A DNA stretch of 64,000 nt. It comes from Inhella inkyongensis. Its GTDB lineage: Bacteria > Pseudomonadota > Gammaproteobacteria > Burkholderiales > Burkholderiaceae_C. The DNA lies in NCBI RefSeq assembly GCF_005952805.1, contig NZ_CP040709.1, positions 1,798,001 to 1,862,000 of the forward strand. Reading direction: 5' to 3'. Each line of letters starts with the position of its first letter. Position 1 is the first letter of the stretch. Shown piece by piece: positions 26,637 to 35,455 of this stretch. Under the pieces are notes generated by a model, which made no database searches, was not told where the DNA came from, and was given only the letters and a program-made list of their open reading frames with translations. Made by a program: the position numbers and the translations under genes.

Positions 26637-28670
26637 TTACTTCAGGATGGTCTGGCTCATGAACTGCACCATGGCCCAGTTCATGTAGTCGCTGTTTTCC
26701 TTCTTCGCAAAGCCATGGCCCTCGTTGTCGGCGCGCATGTACCAGACCGGTGTGCCCAGTTCGCGCACCTTGGCCACGATCTGCTCGGCCTCGGTGTAGG
26801 GCACGCGCGGATCGTTTTTGCCCTGGATGACGAACAGCGGCTTCTTGATCTTGTGCGCGTTGGTCAGGGGCGAGATGCGTTCCTGGAACTCGCGCATGGC
26901 CGGGTCGCGCTCGTCGCCGTATTCCACACGGCGCAGGTCACGGCGGTAGCTTTCGGTGTTGTTCAGGAAGGTGACGAAGTGGCTGATGCCCACGATGTCC
27001 ACCGCACCGGCGATGCGGTCGCTGTAGTGGGTGGAAACGGCCAGGCTCATATAGCCGCCATAGCTGCCGCCCGCCACGATCACGCGCTCGGCGTCCAAGT
27101 CCGGCTGGGTCTTGATCCAGTCCAGCAGGGCACCGATGTCCTTGACCGAGTCCTCGCGCTTGAAGCCGTTGTCCAGCGCCAGGAAGGTCTTGCCAAAGCC
27201 GCTGGAGCCGCGCACATTGGGCTGGATCAGGGTGATGCCCAACTCCTGGATGTAGTACTGCCAGCGGCTCAGGAAGCCTACCGTCGCCTGGCCCTCAGGG
27301 CCGCCGTGGATGCTGATCAGCACTGGGCGCTTTCCCGTGAACTTGGCCGGCGGGCGGTTGATCAGGCCGCTGATGGTCAGACCGTCAAAACTCTTCCAGC
27401 GAATGATTTCGGTGTCGCGGAAGGCGCGGGTGTCGATCGAAGTCGGCACGGCGGCCTGGGTCCACTGCTGGCTCTTGCCCTTGGAGTCCAGCACATGGAT
27501 CTGGCTCGGACCCTGGCTGCTGTTGACCGAATAGACCATCAGCGGCAGCTTGGGGTGGAAGACCGAGCTGCCGACCGAGCCGGCGGCCAGGCCCTTGGGG
27601 GCGGCCTTGGGTTTCCAGGTCTTGGTGTCCAGGAAGTGCATTTCGTCGCGGCCATCGACATTGGCCTGGATCACCAGGGTCTTGCCGTCGGCACTCAGTG
27701 AGCCGCCACCGATGTCCCAGGGGATGTGGGCCGTGATGCGCTTGAGGGCCTGGGTCTTGAGGTCCAGCACGCTGAGTTCGCGGAATTCGCCAAAACGGTC
27801 GGTGGCGACAAACATCGACTTGCCATCGCGGCTGAAGCTGCCGGCGTAGACCGCCTTGGGCTCGTCGCTGCCGGGCTTGGGCAGCAGTTGCACGGGCTTG
27901 CCGGCGTTTTCGCCTTCCAGGTCCATGACCCAGAGTTGCGATTCGTTGGCACTCAGGTACCGGCTCAGGGCCATGCGCTTGCCGTCTTCGCTGACGCTGC
28001 CGCCCCAGCCGCCACCTTCGAGTTCGACGATCTTGCGGCGCTCGGCAATCGGGTCCTTGGCCTCGGGGTTCACGGCCCAGAAGGTGGTCATCACCTTGGC
28101 GCGGCTGCCGCCCTGGGCGGTGCGGTCGATGGGCACGCTGGTGTAGACGATTTCGCCCTGGGGCTTGCGCCAGCCATTCATGGCGTTGCGCTCGTCGGTG
28201 TGCGTGATCTGCACCGCCGCGCTGCCATCAAAGCCCTGGCGGTAGATCTGCGTCACTTCGTTGCCGCCACTGGCGCGGCTGAACACGATGTAGCGGCCCG
28301 CCTTGGGTTCGTAGCTGCCGCCGCCTGCCGGCTCGGGGCCTTGGGTCACGGGCTTGAGTTCGCCCAGGGCCGTATCAAGACGGAAAAGCTGGGCAGTGCT
28401 GGCGCCGGCTGCGCGGTGGCTCACCAGCATTTCGGCCTTGGTGGGGTGCCAGCCGGAAAAGCCATGACCGCGGAACTCGGTATAGGCCGCCATGCGCTCG
28501 GCCAAGGCCTTCGGGATGGCGGGCACGCCTTCCAGGAACATGGCGGCCGGCGCGGCCATGGTCGCGCTGTCGGTGCTGTCCTGGGTTTGCGCATGCAGGC
28601 CAGGGGCAGCGGCAATGAAAGCCAGAGCCAGAGCTTTTTGCGCAAACGCGCGGCGGGGCAGGAATTGCAT
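26637..28670 (-). CDS. S9 family peptidase (prolyl-oligopeptidase type), exported
   Basis: A 677-residue serine peptidase with a beta-propeller N-terminal half (about 50-410) and a C-terminal alpha/beta hydrolase domain. The nucleophile is Ser536 in GGSYGGY, the Asp is in GKNDPRVPY (about 621) and the His is in DNEGHGF (about 651). The N terminus QFLPRRAFAQKALALAFIAA looks like a Tat signal peptide, so the enzyme is probably periplasmic. ATG 28670 is used; an in-frame TTG further upstream is possible. No strong ribosome-binding site is seen. Confidence 0.92.
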   Translation of the reverse strand: MQFLPRRAFAQKALALAFIAAAPGLHAQTQDSTDSATMAAPAAMFLEGVPAIPKALAERMAAYTEFRGHGFSGWHPTKAEMLVSHRAAGASTAQLFRLDTALGELKPVTQGPEPAGGGSYEPKAGRYIVFSRASGGNEVTQIYRQGFDGSAAVQITHTDERNAMNGWRKPQGEIVYTSVPIDRTAQGGSRAKVMTTFWAVNPEAKDPIAERRKIVELEGGGWGGSVSEDGKRMALSRYLSANESQLWVMDLEGENAGKPVQLLPKPGSDEPKAVYAGSFSRDGKSMFVATDRFGEFRELSVLDLKTQALKRITAHIPWDIGGGSLSADGKTLVIQANVDGRDEMHFLDTKTWKPKAAPKGLAAGSVGSSVFHPKLPLMVYSVNSSQGPSQIHVLDSKGKSQQWTQAAVPTSIDTRAFRDTEIIRWKSFDGLTISGLINRPPAKFTGKRPVLISIHGGPEGQATVGFLSRWQYYIQELGITLIQPNVRGSSGFGKTFLALDNGFKREDSVKDIGALLDWIKTQPDLDAERVIVAGGSYGGYMSLAVSTHYSDRIAGAVDIVGISHFVTFLNNTESYRRDLRRVEYGDERDPAMREFQERISPLTNAHKIKKPLFVIQGKNDPRVPYTEAEQIVAKVRELGTPVWYMRADNEGHGFAKKENSDYMNWAMVQFMSQTILK

Positions 28671-28752
28671 GGGGCTGGGCAAAGTGAAAGTCGGCAAAGC
28701 GGGCGATTTTGACCAGTCGCCGCGGGGGGTGTCGGAAGTTGTCCACCAGAAA

Positions 28753-29388
28753 TCAAAAGGGACAGGGGCTTTCCAGGGTTAGCCCGGGGATGGCCAGGCT
28801 TTGTGCATGCAGCATCAGGCGCGGTGCTGGGCGCTCGGGGTCGTAGAGCGCATCGCCGACGATGGGGTGACCCAGTGCCAACAGGTGCACACGCAGTTGG
28901 TGGGCACGGCCGGTGATGGGCCGCAGCAGCAGGCGAGTGGTGCCGGGTGGGTCGGTGCCGGGCGGGCTCGTGGCGGGCAGTCTTTGCCAGTCGGTTTGGC
29001 TGGGCTTTCCGGTCTCCCAATCGACCTTTTGCCTGGGGCGATTGGGCCAGTCGCTGATCAGTGGGAGGTTGATGCGTTGCCAGCCGGGGGCGCTTGCAAG
29101 GGGCTCGCCCCATACAAGGGCCTGATAGCGCTTTTCGATCTGACGCTCGGCAAAGCGCGCCGACCATTCGCGCTGGGCCTGGGCGCCGCGGGCAAACAGC
29201 AGCAGGCCCGAGGTGGCCATGTCCAGCCGGTGCACCACCAGGGCTTCGGGGAACTTGGCTTGCACGCGGGCCCAGGCGCAGTCCTGCTTGTCCTCTCCAC
29301 GCCCGGGGACCGAGAGCAGGCCGGCGGGCTTGTTGATGACCAGGATCTCTGGGCCTAGGTGGACAAGCTCCAACTCATCAGAAGGCAT
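28753..29388 (-). CDS. RluA-family pseudouridine synthase
   Basis: A 211-residue RNA pseudouridine synthase. The catalytic Asp is in HRLDMATSGLLLFA; INKPAGLLSVPGRG and TGRAHQLRVHLLALGHPIVGDALY complete the family signature. There is no S4 domain and the length is short, which resembles RluA or TruC rather than RluC/RluD, but the target uridine cannot be told. The start at 29388 lies inside the last 11 bases of the upstream phosphatase gene, indicating coupling. Confidence 0.92.
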   Translation of the reverse strand: MPSDELELVHLGPEILVINKPAGLLSVPGRGEDKQDCAWARVQAKFPEALVVHRLDMATSGLLLFARGAQAQREWSARFAERQIEKRYQALVWGEPLASAPGWQRINLPLISDWPNRPRQKVDWETGKPSQTDWQRLPATSPPGTDPPGTTRLLLRPITGRAHQLRVHLLALGHPIVGDALYDPERPAPRLMLHAQSLAIPGLTLESPCPF

Positions 29389-29851
29389 CCAGCAGCCCGC
29401 TCTGTGCCGCCGACTGTGGATTCGACCCCGCCGCCCGCACCTGGGCCAGGGCGGCGTCGGCACTCAGCCCCAGGCTCTTGAGCACGCACGCGGCCGTGCT
29501 GCCGGTGCGTCCGATGCCCGCCGCACAGTGCAGCAGCACCGATTCCCCCTGGCGCAGCGCTGCCACGATCTGTCCAACCCCGTCGGCGTAGCTTTGCGCG
29601 TCGCTGTGCAGCCCAAAGTCTTGCATCGGCAGGTGCTGCCAGTGCCAGGGTGGCTGGGCATGGATGGCGCGGCCATAGGCGGGCGCCAGCCGGTCGATTT
29701 CATCCCAAGGTGTCAGGCAGACGATGCGACTCAGTCCCGCCTGGGCGGCCAGGGCCTCGAACTGCGCCCAGGGTTCCAGCCGCCCTGGCATGGAGTGCAA
29801 CCACAGGCGGCCGGGCAGACCAACGGGCAGGGGCAGGGCGCGGAGGTTCAT
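29378..29851 (-). CDS. Dual-specificity/tyrosine phosphatase-like protein
   Basis: A 157-residue small cytoplasmic phosphatase. The P-loop HCAAGIGRTGS (HCxxGxxRT) carries the nucleophilic Cys and the Arg. A general-acid Asp is available in LPMQDFGLHS. The layout resembles the cyclin-dependent-kinase-inhibitor-3/PTP-like small phosphatases. The substrate is unknown. ATG 29851 is chosen because the domain starts there; a longer upstream frame would overlap the divergent gene. The last 11 bases overlap the pseudouridine synthase start. Confidence 0.85.
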   Translation of the reverse strand: MNLRALPLPVGLPGRLWLHSMPGRLEPWAQFEALAAQAGLSRIVCLTPWDEIDRLAPAYGRAIHAQPPWHWQHLPMQDFGLHSDAQSYADGVGQIVAALRQGESVLLHCAAGIGRTGSTAACVLKSLGLSADAALAQVRAAGSNPQSAAQSGLLDAF

Positions 29852-29913
29852 GACGGTGAGCAGTGAACAGAGGCGGGGGGAGGGGGATTGTTTCGCAATG
29901 CTCCAATGCGGGC

Positions 29914-30429
29914 ATGAGCCAGACCCATGATGACTCCCACCCGGGCGTGGCGCGCGTGCGCGGCGCGTTGCGGGCCGCCGGCTGCCAGGCCGAACCGCGC
30001 TGGTTGGATGAAGCCACCCACACGGCCGCGCAGGCTGCCGAGGCCCTGGGCGTCCCATTGGGTGCCATTGCGAAATCGGTGCTGCTTCGCTTTGGCGAAC
30101 AAGCCGTGCTGTGCATCACCGCGGGCGACCGGCGCGTGAATGCCGCGAGTTTGAGCGCCGAGTTCGGCCAAAAATTTGGCCCCCACCAGAAGGCCGATGC
30201 CGATTTCGTGCGTCGCCACACCGGCTTTGCCATTGGTGGGGTTGCCCCGCTGGGCTTTGAACCATCGCCTGGATCGGCCGCTCCCCAGGTGCTGATGGAC
30301 CCCAGCCTGATGCGCTTTGAAACCGTGTGGGCCGCCGCCGGCCACCCGCGCACCGTATTTGGCCTGCCGCCGCAGCAGCTGCTGCAGCACAGCCAGGCCC
30401 GCTTGACGCCTTTTGCCGATGAAACCTGA
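29914..30429 (+). CDS. YbaK/EbsC family protein (aminoacyl-tRNA deacylase type)
   Basis: A 171-residue protein with the YbaK/ProX fold: [23 protein letters not shown], then [18 protein letters not shown] and the C-terminal [17 protein letters not shown]. Family members hydrolyse mischarged Cys- or Ala-tRNA(Pro). It is divergent from the phosphatase gene with 62 bases between. The stop overlaps the DUF1289 gene by 11 bases, making a three-gene coupled unit with the isomerase. Confidence 0.9.
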   Translation: MSQTHDDSHPGVARVRGALRAAGCQAEPRWLDEATHTAAQAAEALGVPLGAIAKSVLLRFGEQAVLCITAGDRRVNAASLSAEFGQKFGPHQKADADFVRRHTGFAIGGVAPLGFEPSPGSAAPQVLMDPSLMRFETVWAAAGHPRTVFGLPPQQLLQHSQARLTPFADET

Positions 30430-30634
30430 CCCCCTGCCTTCCCCCTGCATCCAGCTTTGCAAGATCGACGCCCAGACCCAGCTCTGCCTGGGCTGTGCGC
30501 GCCGGCTGGATGAAATTGCCGGCTGGGGCCAGGCCAGCGAAGACTTCAAGCGCTTGGTTTGGGCTCAGTTGCCCGCACGTCGCAAGCAGTTGGGCCTGCC
30601 CCCTCTGACCTTGTCGAGAGAGGCCGCGCCATGA
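30419..30634 (+). CDS. DUF1289 family protein
   Basis: A 71-residue small protein with the DUF1289 pattern [20 protein letters not shown] (four cysteines, perhaps metal-binding), followed by [10 protein letters not shown]. It has no known function. It overlaps the YbaK gene by 11 bases and the isomerase gene by four. Confidence 0.9.
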   Translation: MKPDPLPSPCIQLCKIDAQTQLCLGCARRLDEIAGWGQASEDFKRLVWAQLPARRKQLGLPPLTLSREAAP

Positions 30635-31278
30635 GTGAGTTGCAAGCACTGCGCTTTTATTTCGACCCCATCTCGCCCTATGCGGCCCTGGCCTTCTGGC
30701 AGCTGCCCGAGGCCCTGGCCGGCCACAACGTGGTGGTGGACTATGTGCCCGTGCTGTTTGGCGCGATGCTCAAGGCCAATGGGCAGAAGGGCCCGGCTGA
30801 GATCGAAACCAAGCGCGCCTGGACCTACCGCCAGGTGCTGTGGCTGGGCCGAGAACAGGGCCTGGCTCTGCCGGCCCAGCACCCCTTCAACCCCCTGGCT
30901 CTGCTGCGCCTGGCCTGGGCCTGCGCGCCCGAGGGCCAAACCCCCTCGCGCTGGGTGGTGGAGCAGGTGCTGAACCATGTCTGGCTGGGCCAAGGCGCCG
31001 ACGCCAACGCCCCCGAGCGCCTGCAGGCGCTGGCCGAACGCTTAGGCCCGCGCCGCAGCGCGGATGAGGAGATGGCCAAACAGCGCCTGCGTCAGGCCAC
31101 CGATTCAGCCTTGGCGGCCGGCGTGTTCGGCGTGCCGACGATTGAATGGCAGGGCAAGTTGTTCTGGGGCCAGGACGCGCTGCCCATGCTGTGCGCGGCG
31201 ATGGAGGGCGACCCTTGGTTTGCTTCGGGCGCCTGGGTCGACGCGGGGAACCACCCCGCCGGAGTGCAGCGGCTTTGA
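30631..31278 (+). CDS. 2-hydroxychromene-2-carboxylate isomerase family protein (DsbA fold)
   Basis: A 215-residue thioredoxin-fold protein of the HCCA-isomerase/kappa-GST group. [20 protein letters not shown] contains the family's catalytic-type Ser, and [24 protein letters not shown] holds the cis-Pro loop. The reference enzyme works with glutathione in naphthalene degradation, but no aromatic-degradation genes are nearby, so the real substrate is unknown. ATG overlaps the DUF1289 stop. Confidence 0.9.
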   Translation: MSELQALRFYFDPISPYAALAFWQLPEALAGHNVVVDYVPVLFGAMLKANGQKGPAEIETKRAWTYRQVLWLGREQGLALPAQHPFNPLALLRLAWACAPEGQTPSRWVVEQVLNHVWLGQGADANAPERLQALAERLGPRRSADEEMAKQRLRQATDSALAAGVFGVPTIEWQGKLFWGQDALPMLCAAMEGDPWFASGAWVDAGNHPAGVQRL

Positions 31279-31431
31279 CGTAGGAGTCGCCCCTGAGTCG
31301 CGCAGATTCGTGACTATTTCGCGGCGGCTCGCGGCCCGTCATCCATTTGAAGGGGCCACAAAAACCGGTGCCACAACTACATTGCCCGGCCTATTCGAGC
31401 GGCCCTATGGTGCCGCGAAGGTGTTGGACGA

Positions 31432-31767
31432 ATGAATCTGTTTATGGCCCTGTTTTTTTCGGTCGTTGGCGGCTGGTTTCTTGCGCTTTCGGCGCACCTG
31501 TTTCGTTTCGAGCGGCGGGAGTATTTGCGCTGCTGCTTTGCGATGTTGGTCTTCATCGCGGCGCTGAGCGCCGCGATTGAACCCCTGGCGCGCATGCACT
31601 CCGTGCTGCAAATTCTCAGTTTGTTCGGAAGCCTGTTGCTCACGATCTTGATCGTGATGCGCCCTAAGCTGTGGCAGGCTCTGGCGGCCACAGTGATGTT
31701 CGTGCTGCTGCCCGAGTTGCTGGCGCGTGGCGCTTTGTTGGGCATGGCTGGCAGGGTAGGCGGCTAG
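31432..31767 (+). CDS. Hypothetical small membrane protein
   Basis: A 111-residue protein not recognised. It has three to four hydrophobic segments (MALFFSVVGGWFLALSA, CCFAMLVFIAALSAAI, ILSLFGSLLLTILIV and AATVMFVLLPELLA). The short basic stretch FRFERREYLR after the first helix would be cytoplasmic. The 153 bases before it show no recognisable element. It is followed after 58 bases by an S9 peptidase gene. The frame reads smoothly with codon use like its neighbours, which supports a real gene. Confidence 0.6.
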   Translation: MNLFMALFFSVVGGWFLALSAHLFRFERREYLRCCFAMLVFIAALSAAIEPLARMHSVLQILSLFGSLLLTILIVMRPKLWQALAATVMFVLLPELLARGALLGMAGRVGG

Positions 31768-31825
31768 GGGGTGGCAACTGAAGGAGCTGCCACACTTCGC
31801 GGCTTCGTAGTCAAACCATGCTGCC

Positions 31826-33829
31826 ATGCCGAAGTCCCCGCAAGCCTTTGATGTCGATACCCTCTGGGCCCTGGCCCGCATCGGCGAGCCCAGCCTCAGC
31901 CCCGATGGCGCCCAGGCCGTGGCCAGCGTCACCCGCTTTTCCATGGAGGACAACAAGGCGCAGAGCAGCCTCTATCTGTTTTCGACCCTGGGTGGCGAGC
32001 CGCGCCGGTTGACCGAAGCCGGTGACAAGGACGGCGCGCCGCAGTGGAGCCCCACGGGCGAGCAGATTGCCTTCGTGGCGCGGCGCGAGCAGGGCGGGGC
32101 GAAGGACGAGGAGGCGCAGCTCTATCTGATCGCCCCGGACGGTGGCGAGGCCTGCCGTGTGGCGACCGTGGCCACCGGGGTGGAGGCCTTCCGCTGGTTT
32201 CCGGATGGGCGCCGCATCGCGTTCGTGTCCTGGGTTTGGCCTCGGCTCAAGGGTGCCAAGGCGCAGGCGCAGGCGCTCAAGGACTTCAAGGCCCGCAAGG
32301 AATCGGCCTATGTGACGGATGAGCTGCTCTATCGCCACTGGGACCACCACATCCCCATGGGGCGGGTGCCGCATCTGCTGGTGCTGGACTGCGTCAGCGG
32401 CAAGGTGCAGGACCTGATGGAGGGCACGGACTATTCGCTGGACTGGAAGGAGCCCGGGACGCACAGCTTTGACATCAGCCCGGACGGGCGCCGCATCGTG
32501 TTCAGCTTTGACCCGGCGGCGGAGAAACGCGCCGAGAACTGCTTTGCGCTTGGAGAAATCGAGGTCAAGACCGGCAGCATCCGCGTGTTGCTGCAGGATC
32601 CCGCCTGGGACTTCGACGCGCCGCGCCACAGCCACGCCGGCCGGCATCTGGCCTTTGTGGCCACCGAGCGTGGCCGCAGCCACACCGCGCCGGCGCAGCT
32701 GGCAGTGCTGGATGACCAGGGCCACTGGGCCGTCGTCAGTGCCCAATGGGACCGCGAGGTCGAGGCGCCACTGCGCTGGACCGAGGACGATGCCGCCATT
32801 CGGTTTCAAGCCGAGGACGAAGGCCGGCGCCACCTTTGGCACTGGGAACTGACGCCGCTGGCTGATGAGCCGGCGCTGCTGTTTGAAGGCGGCCACGCGG
32901 CCGGTTTTGACACCCGGGGCGAGACCGTGGTGCTGTTGCATGACAGTGTGCAGTTCCCGCCGCGGCTGAGTGTGCTGTCCGAAGACGGCGCACAGCGCAT
33001 CGAGGCCCTCAACGACGCGGTGCTCGACGCCCAGGCCTGGGGCAGGCATGAAGAGGTGTGGCTCACCGGCGCGCAGGGCGAGCCGGTACAGATGTGGCTG
33101 GTCTTCCCGCCCGGATTCGATAAGAAGAAAAAGTGGCCGGCGCTGCAGGTCATCCACGGCGGCCCGCACACCGCCTTTGGCGACAGCTGGCATTGGCGCT
33201 GGAACTCGCAGCTGATGGCCGCCCAAGGTCAGGTGGTGGCCTGCGTGAACTACCACGGCTCGTCGAGCTTTGGCCATGGCTTCAAGGACAGCATCAGCGG
33301 TCGCTGGGGCCAGCTGGAGCTGCAGGACGTGGAGGCCGGCACCGATTGGCTGCTGCAGCAGCGCTGGATCGACCGACGCCGCATCTGCGCCAGCGGCGGC
33401 AGCTATGGCGGCTACATGGTGGCCTGGATGAACGGGCACAGCGGGCGCGGTGTGGACCCGCAGCGCTACCGTGCCTACATCTGCCACGCCGGCTGCTTTG
33501 ACTGGCAGGCCATGTTCGCCACCGATGGCTACACCTGGTTCCCGCAGGAGCTGGGCGCGGCCTACTGGGAGGACCCGGCCAAGGTGGCGGCGCAGTCGCC
33601 CATCTCGATGGTGCAGCACGCCGTGACGCCGACCCTGGTGATCCATGGTCAGCTGGACTACCGCGTGCCCGACGCGCAGGGCCTGGCCTACTACAACACG
33701 CTCAAGGCGCGCGGCGTGCCGGCGCGGCTGGTGTGGTTCCCGGATGAGAACCACTGGGTGCTGAAAGCCCGCAACAGCAAGCTCTGGTACCAGGAGTTCT
33801 TCGCCTGGATAGCGCGGCACGCCGCCTAA
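31826..33829 (+). CDS. S9 family peptidase (acylaminoacyl-peptidase/DPP-like)
   Basis: A 667-residue serine peptidase without a signal peptide, so cytoplasmic. The N-terminal propeller (about 10-400) includes typical blade motifs such as GGEPRRLTEAGDKDGAPQWS. The catalytic domain has Ser526 in GGSYGGYM, Asp611 in GQLDYRVP and His643 in DENHWV. It differs from the exported S9 peptidase 3 kb to the left, so the two are not recent duplicates. Its last four bases overlap the end of the convergent cytochrome b5-like gene. Confidence 0.92.
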   Translation: MPKSPQAFDVDTLWALARIGEPSLSPDGAQAVASVTRFSMEDNKAQSSLYLFSTLGGEPRRLTEAGDKDGAPQWSPTGEQIAFVARREQGGAKDEEAQLYLIAPDGGEACRVATVATGVEAFRWFPDGRRIAFVSWVWPRLKGAKAQAQALKDFKARKESAYVTDELLYRHWDHHIPMGRVPHLLVLDCVSGKVQDLMEGTDYSLDWKEPGTHSFDISPDGRRIVFSFDPAAEKRAENCFALGEIEVKTGSIRVLLQDPAWDFDAPRHSHAGRHLAFVATERGRSHTAPAQLAVLDDQGHWAVVSAQWDREVEAPLRWTEDDAAIRFQAEDEGRRHLWHWELTPLADEPALLFEGGHAAGFDTRGETVVLLHDSVQFPPRLSVLSEDGAQRIEALNDAVLDAQAWGRHEEVWLTGAQGEPVQMWLVFPPGFDKKKKWPALQVIHGGPHTAFGDSWHWRWNSQLMAAQGQVVACVNYHGSSSFGHGFKDSISGRWGQLELQDVEAGTDWLLQQRWIDRRRICASGGSYGGYMVAWMNGHSGRGVDPQRYRAYICHAGCFDWQAMFATDGYTWFPQELGAAYWEDPAKVAAQSPISMVQHAVTPTLVIHGQLDYRVPDAQGLAYYNTLKARGVPARLVWFPDENHWVLKARNSKLWYQEFFAWIARHAA

Positions 33830-34179
33830 TCGGCCAAGGCCCCGATGCGGTACTGCGCCAACAGGCGATCGGCCCGGGCCGAGTGCGCGCGGCCAATGCC
33901 CTTGTCGCGGTAGGCCGCGCTGGCGTCCTGGCCGCACCTGGCCGGCAGAAGGGCGGGGTCGGCCGGGTGTTCGGGCAGGTAGGCGGTGAGCGCATAGACC
34001 TGGCCGTTGATGGCCAACCAGCAGTCGTCGGCGCGCGCGTGGCGGGCCAGTTCGGTGGTGCTGATGCGGCGCTCGTCTGCGGTGGGCGGTGGGGCCTGCA
34101 ATTCAAGGGGGGCCGCACCGCTCAGCGCCAAGAGGGCAAGCCAGAACAGTGCGGTCACCGCGTAGAAGAGGCTCCTCAT
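33826..34179 (-). CDS. Cytochrome b5-like heme-binding protein, exported or membrane-anchored
   Basis: A 117-residue protein with an N-terminal hydrophobic segment (LFYAVTALFWLALLALSG) and a cytochrome b5 domain (about 38-115): DDCWLAINGQVYALTAYLPEHP region by region, and a second heme-ligand region GRAHSARADRLL. The presumed heme ligands are His71 and His99. The usual HPGG around the first ligand is HPAD here. Coupled by an ATGA overlap to the flavocytochrome gene, suggesting an electron-transfer partnership. Confidence 0.82.
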   Translation of the reverse strand: MRSLFYAVTALFWLALLALSGAAPLELQAPPPTADERRISTTELARHARADDCWLAINGQVYALTAYLPEHPADPALLPARCGQDASAAYRDKGIGRAHSARADRLLAQYRIGALAD

Positions 34180-35351
34180 GAGCGCAACTCAAAGCGTTCC
34201 ACATGGATGGCGCCCGGCGTCACCCCGGCGGCGTGCAGCCGCGGCAGCGCCACGCGCAGCAGAGCCGGTGGCCCGCAGACCTGGACCTCGCGTGCGGCCA
34301 GCGCTGCCACGCGCGCCAGCAAGCCATCCAGACACTGGGCCTGAGGGTCCTGCGCATGCAGCAGCTGCAGGTTCGGCAACTCGCGCTCCAGGTCCAGCAA
34401 CTCGTCCAGGAAGGTGGCCTCTGAGGCCTGGCGGTAGAGATAGAGCAGGGTGGTGGGCTCACTGGGCGGACCTTGGCGAAGCGCCGCCATGAAGGGGGTG
34501 ATGCCGATGCCCCCAGCCACCCAGAGTTGTGCCTTCCCGGGGCTGGGGTCGAGGGCACGGCCAAAGGGGCCTTGCAGTTGCACGTCAGCGCCCACAGGCA
34601 CCTGTTGCAGGCGCCCCGAGCAGCGCCCCAAGTCCTTGATGGTCAGCTCTAGCCGGCCCTGCGCGCCCACGGCGCTGACGCTGAAGGGGTGGAACTCCCC
34701 ACAGCCTGCGTAAGCGCTTTGCACTGGGAATCGAGCCAGCACGAACTGGCCCGGCCGCAGCGCCAGAGGCAGGGCCAAGGGTTCCAACCGCAAGGTCACC
34801 ACTTGGGATGTGGGGTGCTGCAGCGCACACACGCGGTAGGGTTGGGCGCTCAGGCCACGATTGATGACCAGGGCCCGCCAGCCCAGCGTCGCCAGGGCCA
34901 GCGCCAGAAGCGCCTGGAGGACAAATTGAGTGGGGCGCTGCGGCCCCAGCAGCAACGCGTGCAGCAGGCCCAGCGGCAGGCACAGGCCCAGCAATTGATG
35001 CAGGGCGCGCCAGCGGCGCGGGGGCAGCGTCTGGGAAAAGCTCAGCGCCAGGCCGGCCATCAGTCCCAGCAAGGCCAGCCAACCCAGGAACAAGGCGGGG
35101 TGGCTCAGGCTCTGGACCACCCAATCGGCAGATGGGGTGCGCTGCGCCCAGCCCAGGGTGTGAAGCAGCAACAGCGCATAGCCCCAGACCCCCGCGCGAT
35201 GGTGAGCGCGCGCCATGGTCTCCCAGCCACCGAGCCGGCGCGCCAGCGCTGGCTCGCGCAGCATCAGCAGCAGACTGAGCAGCAACAGCGCGCAGCCACC
35301 CCAGGCGCTCACCGCGCTCAGGCCCGGGGTGTTCAGCCAATCGAGCTGCAT
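34176..35351 (-). CDS. Ferric-reductase-like transmembrane flavocytochrome
   Basis: A 391-residue protein. The N-terminal half (about 1-165) has some six helices with His50/51, His64, His118 and His131, the spacing of two transmembrane b hemes. The C-terminal half is an FNR-type reductase: FAD-binding GEFHPFSVSA, NAD(P)-binding GGIGITPFMAAL and CGPPALL. It probably moves electrons from NAD(P)H across the membrane. It is followed by a cytochrome b5-like gene overlapping by four bases. ATG 35351 begins the first helix region; upstream in-frame codons reach into the actP terminator and are rejected. Confidence 0.87.
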   Translation of the reverse strand: MQLDWLNTPGLSAVSAWGGCALLLLSLLLMLREPALARRLGGWETMARAHHRAGVWGYALLLLHTLGWAQRTPSADWVVQSLSHPALFLGWLALLGLMAGLALSFSQTLPPRRWRALHQLLGLCLPLGLLHALLLGPQRPTQFVLQALLALALATLGWRALVINRGLSAQPYRVCALQHPTSQVVTLRLEPLALPLALRPGQFVLARFPVQSAYAGCGEFHPFSVSAVGAQGRLELTIKDLGRCSGRLQQVPVGADVQLQGPFGRALDPSPGKAQLWVAGGIGITPFMAALRQGPPSEPTTLLYLYRQASEATFLDELLDLERELPNLQLLHAQDPQAQCLDGLLARVAALAAREVQVCGPPALLRVALPRLHAAGVTPGAIHVERFELRS

Positions 35352-35409
35352 GGTGGTCCGCGGGTGCCTTCCCGCTGTTGGTGGGTGCTGTGGATTCTGT
35401 GGCCAAAGG

Positions 35410-35435
35410 AAAAAGGGCCGGTCAGAGACCGGCCC
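35410..35435 (-). terminator. Rho-independent terminator after actP
   Basis: On the minus strand a stem of GGGCCGGTC (35427-35435 side) and GACCGGCCC (35415-35423 side) with a three-base loop is followed by five T (35410-35414). Confidence 0.9.
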
Positions 35436-35455
35436 CGTACTCAACAGTCAATGAC

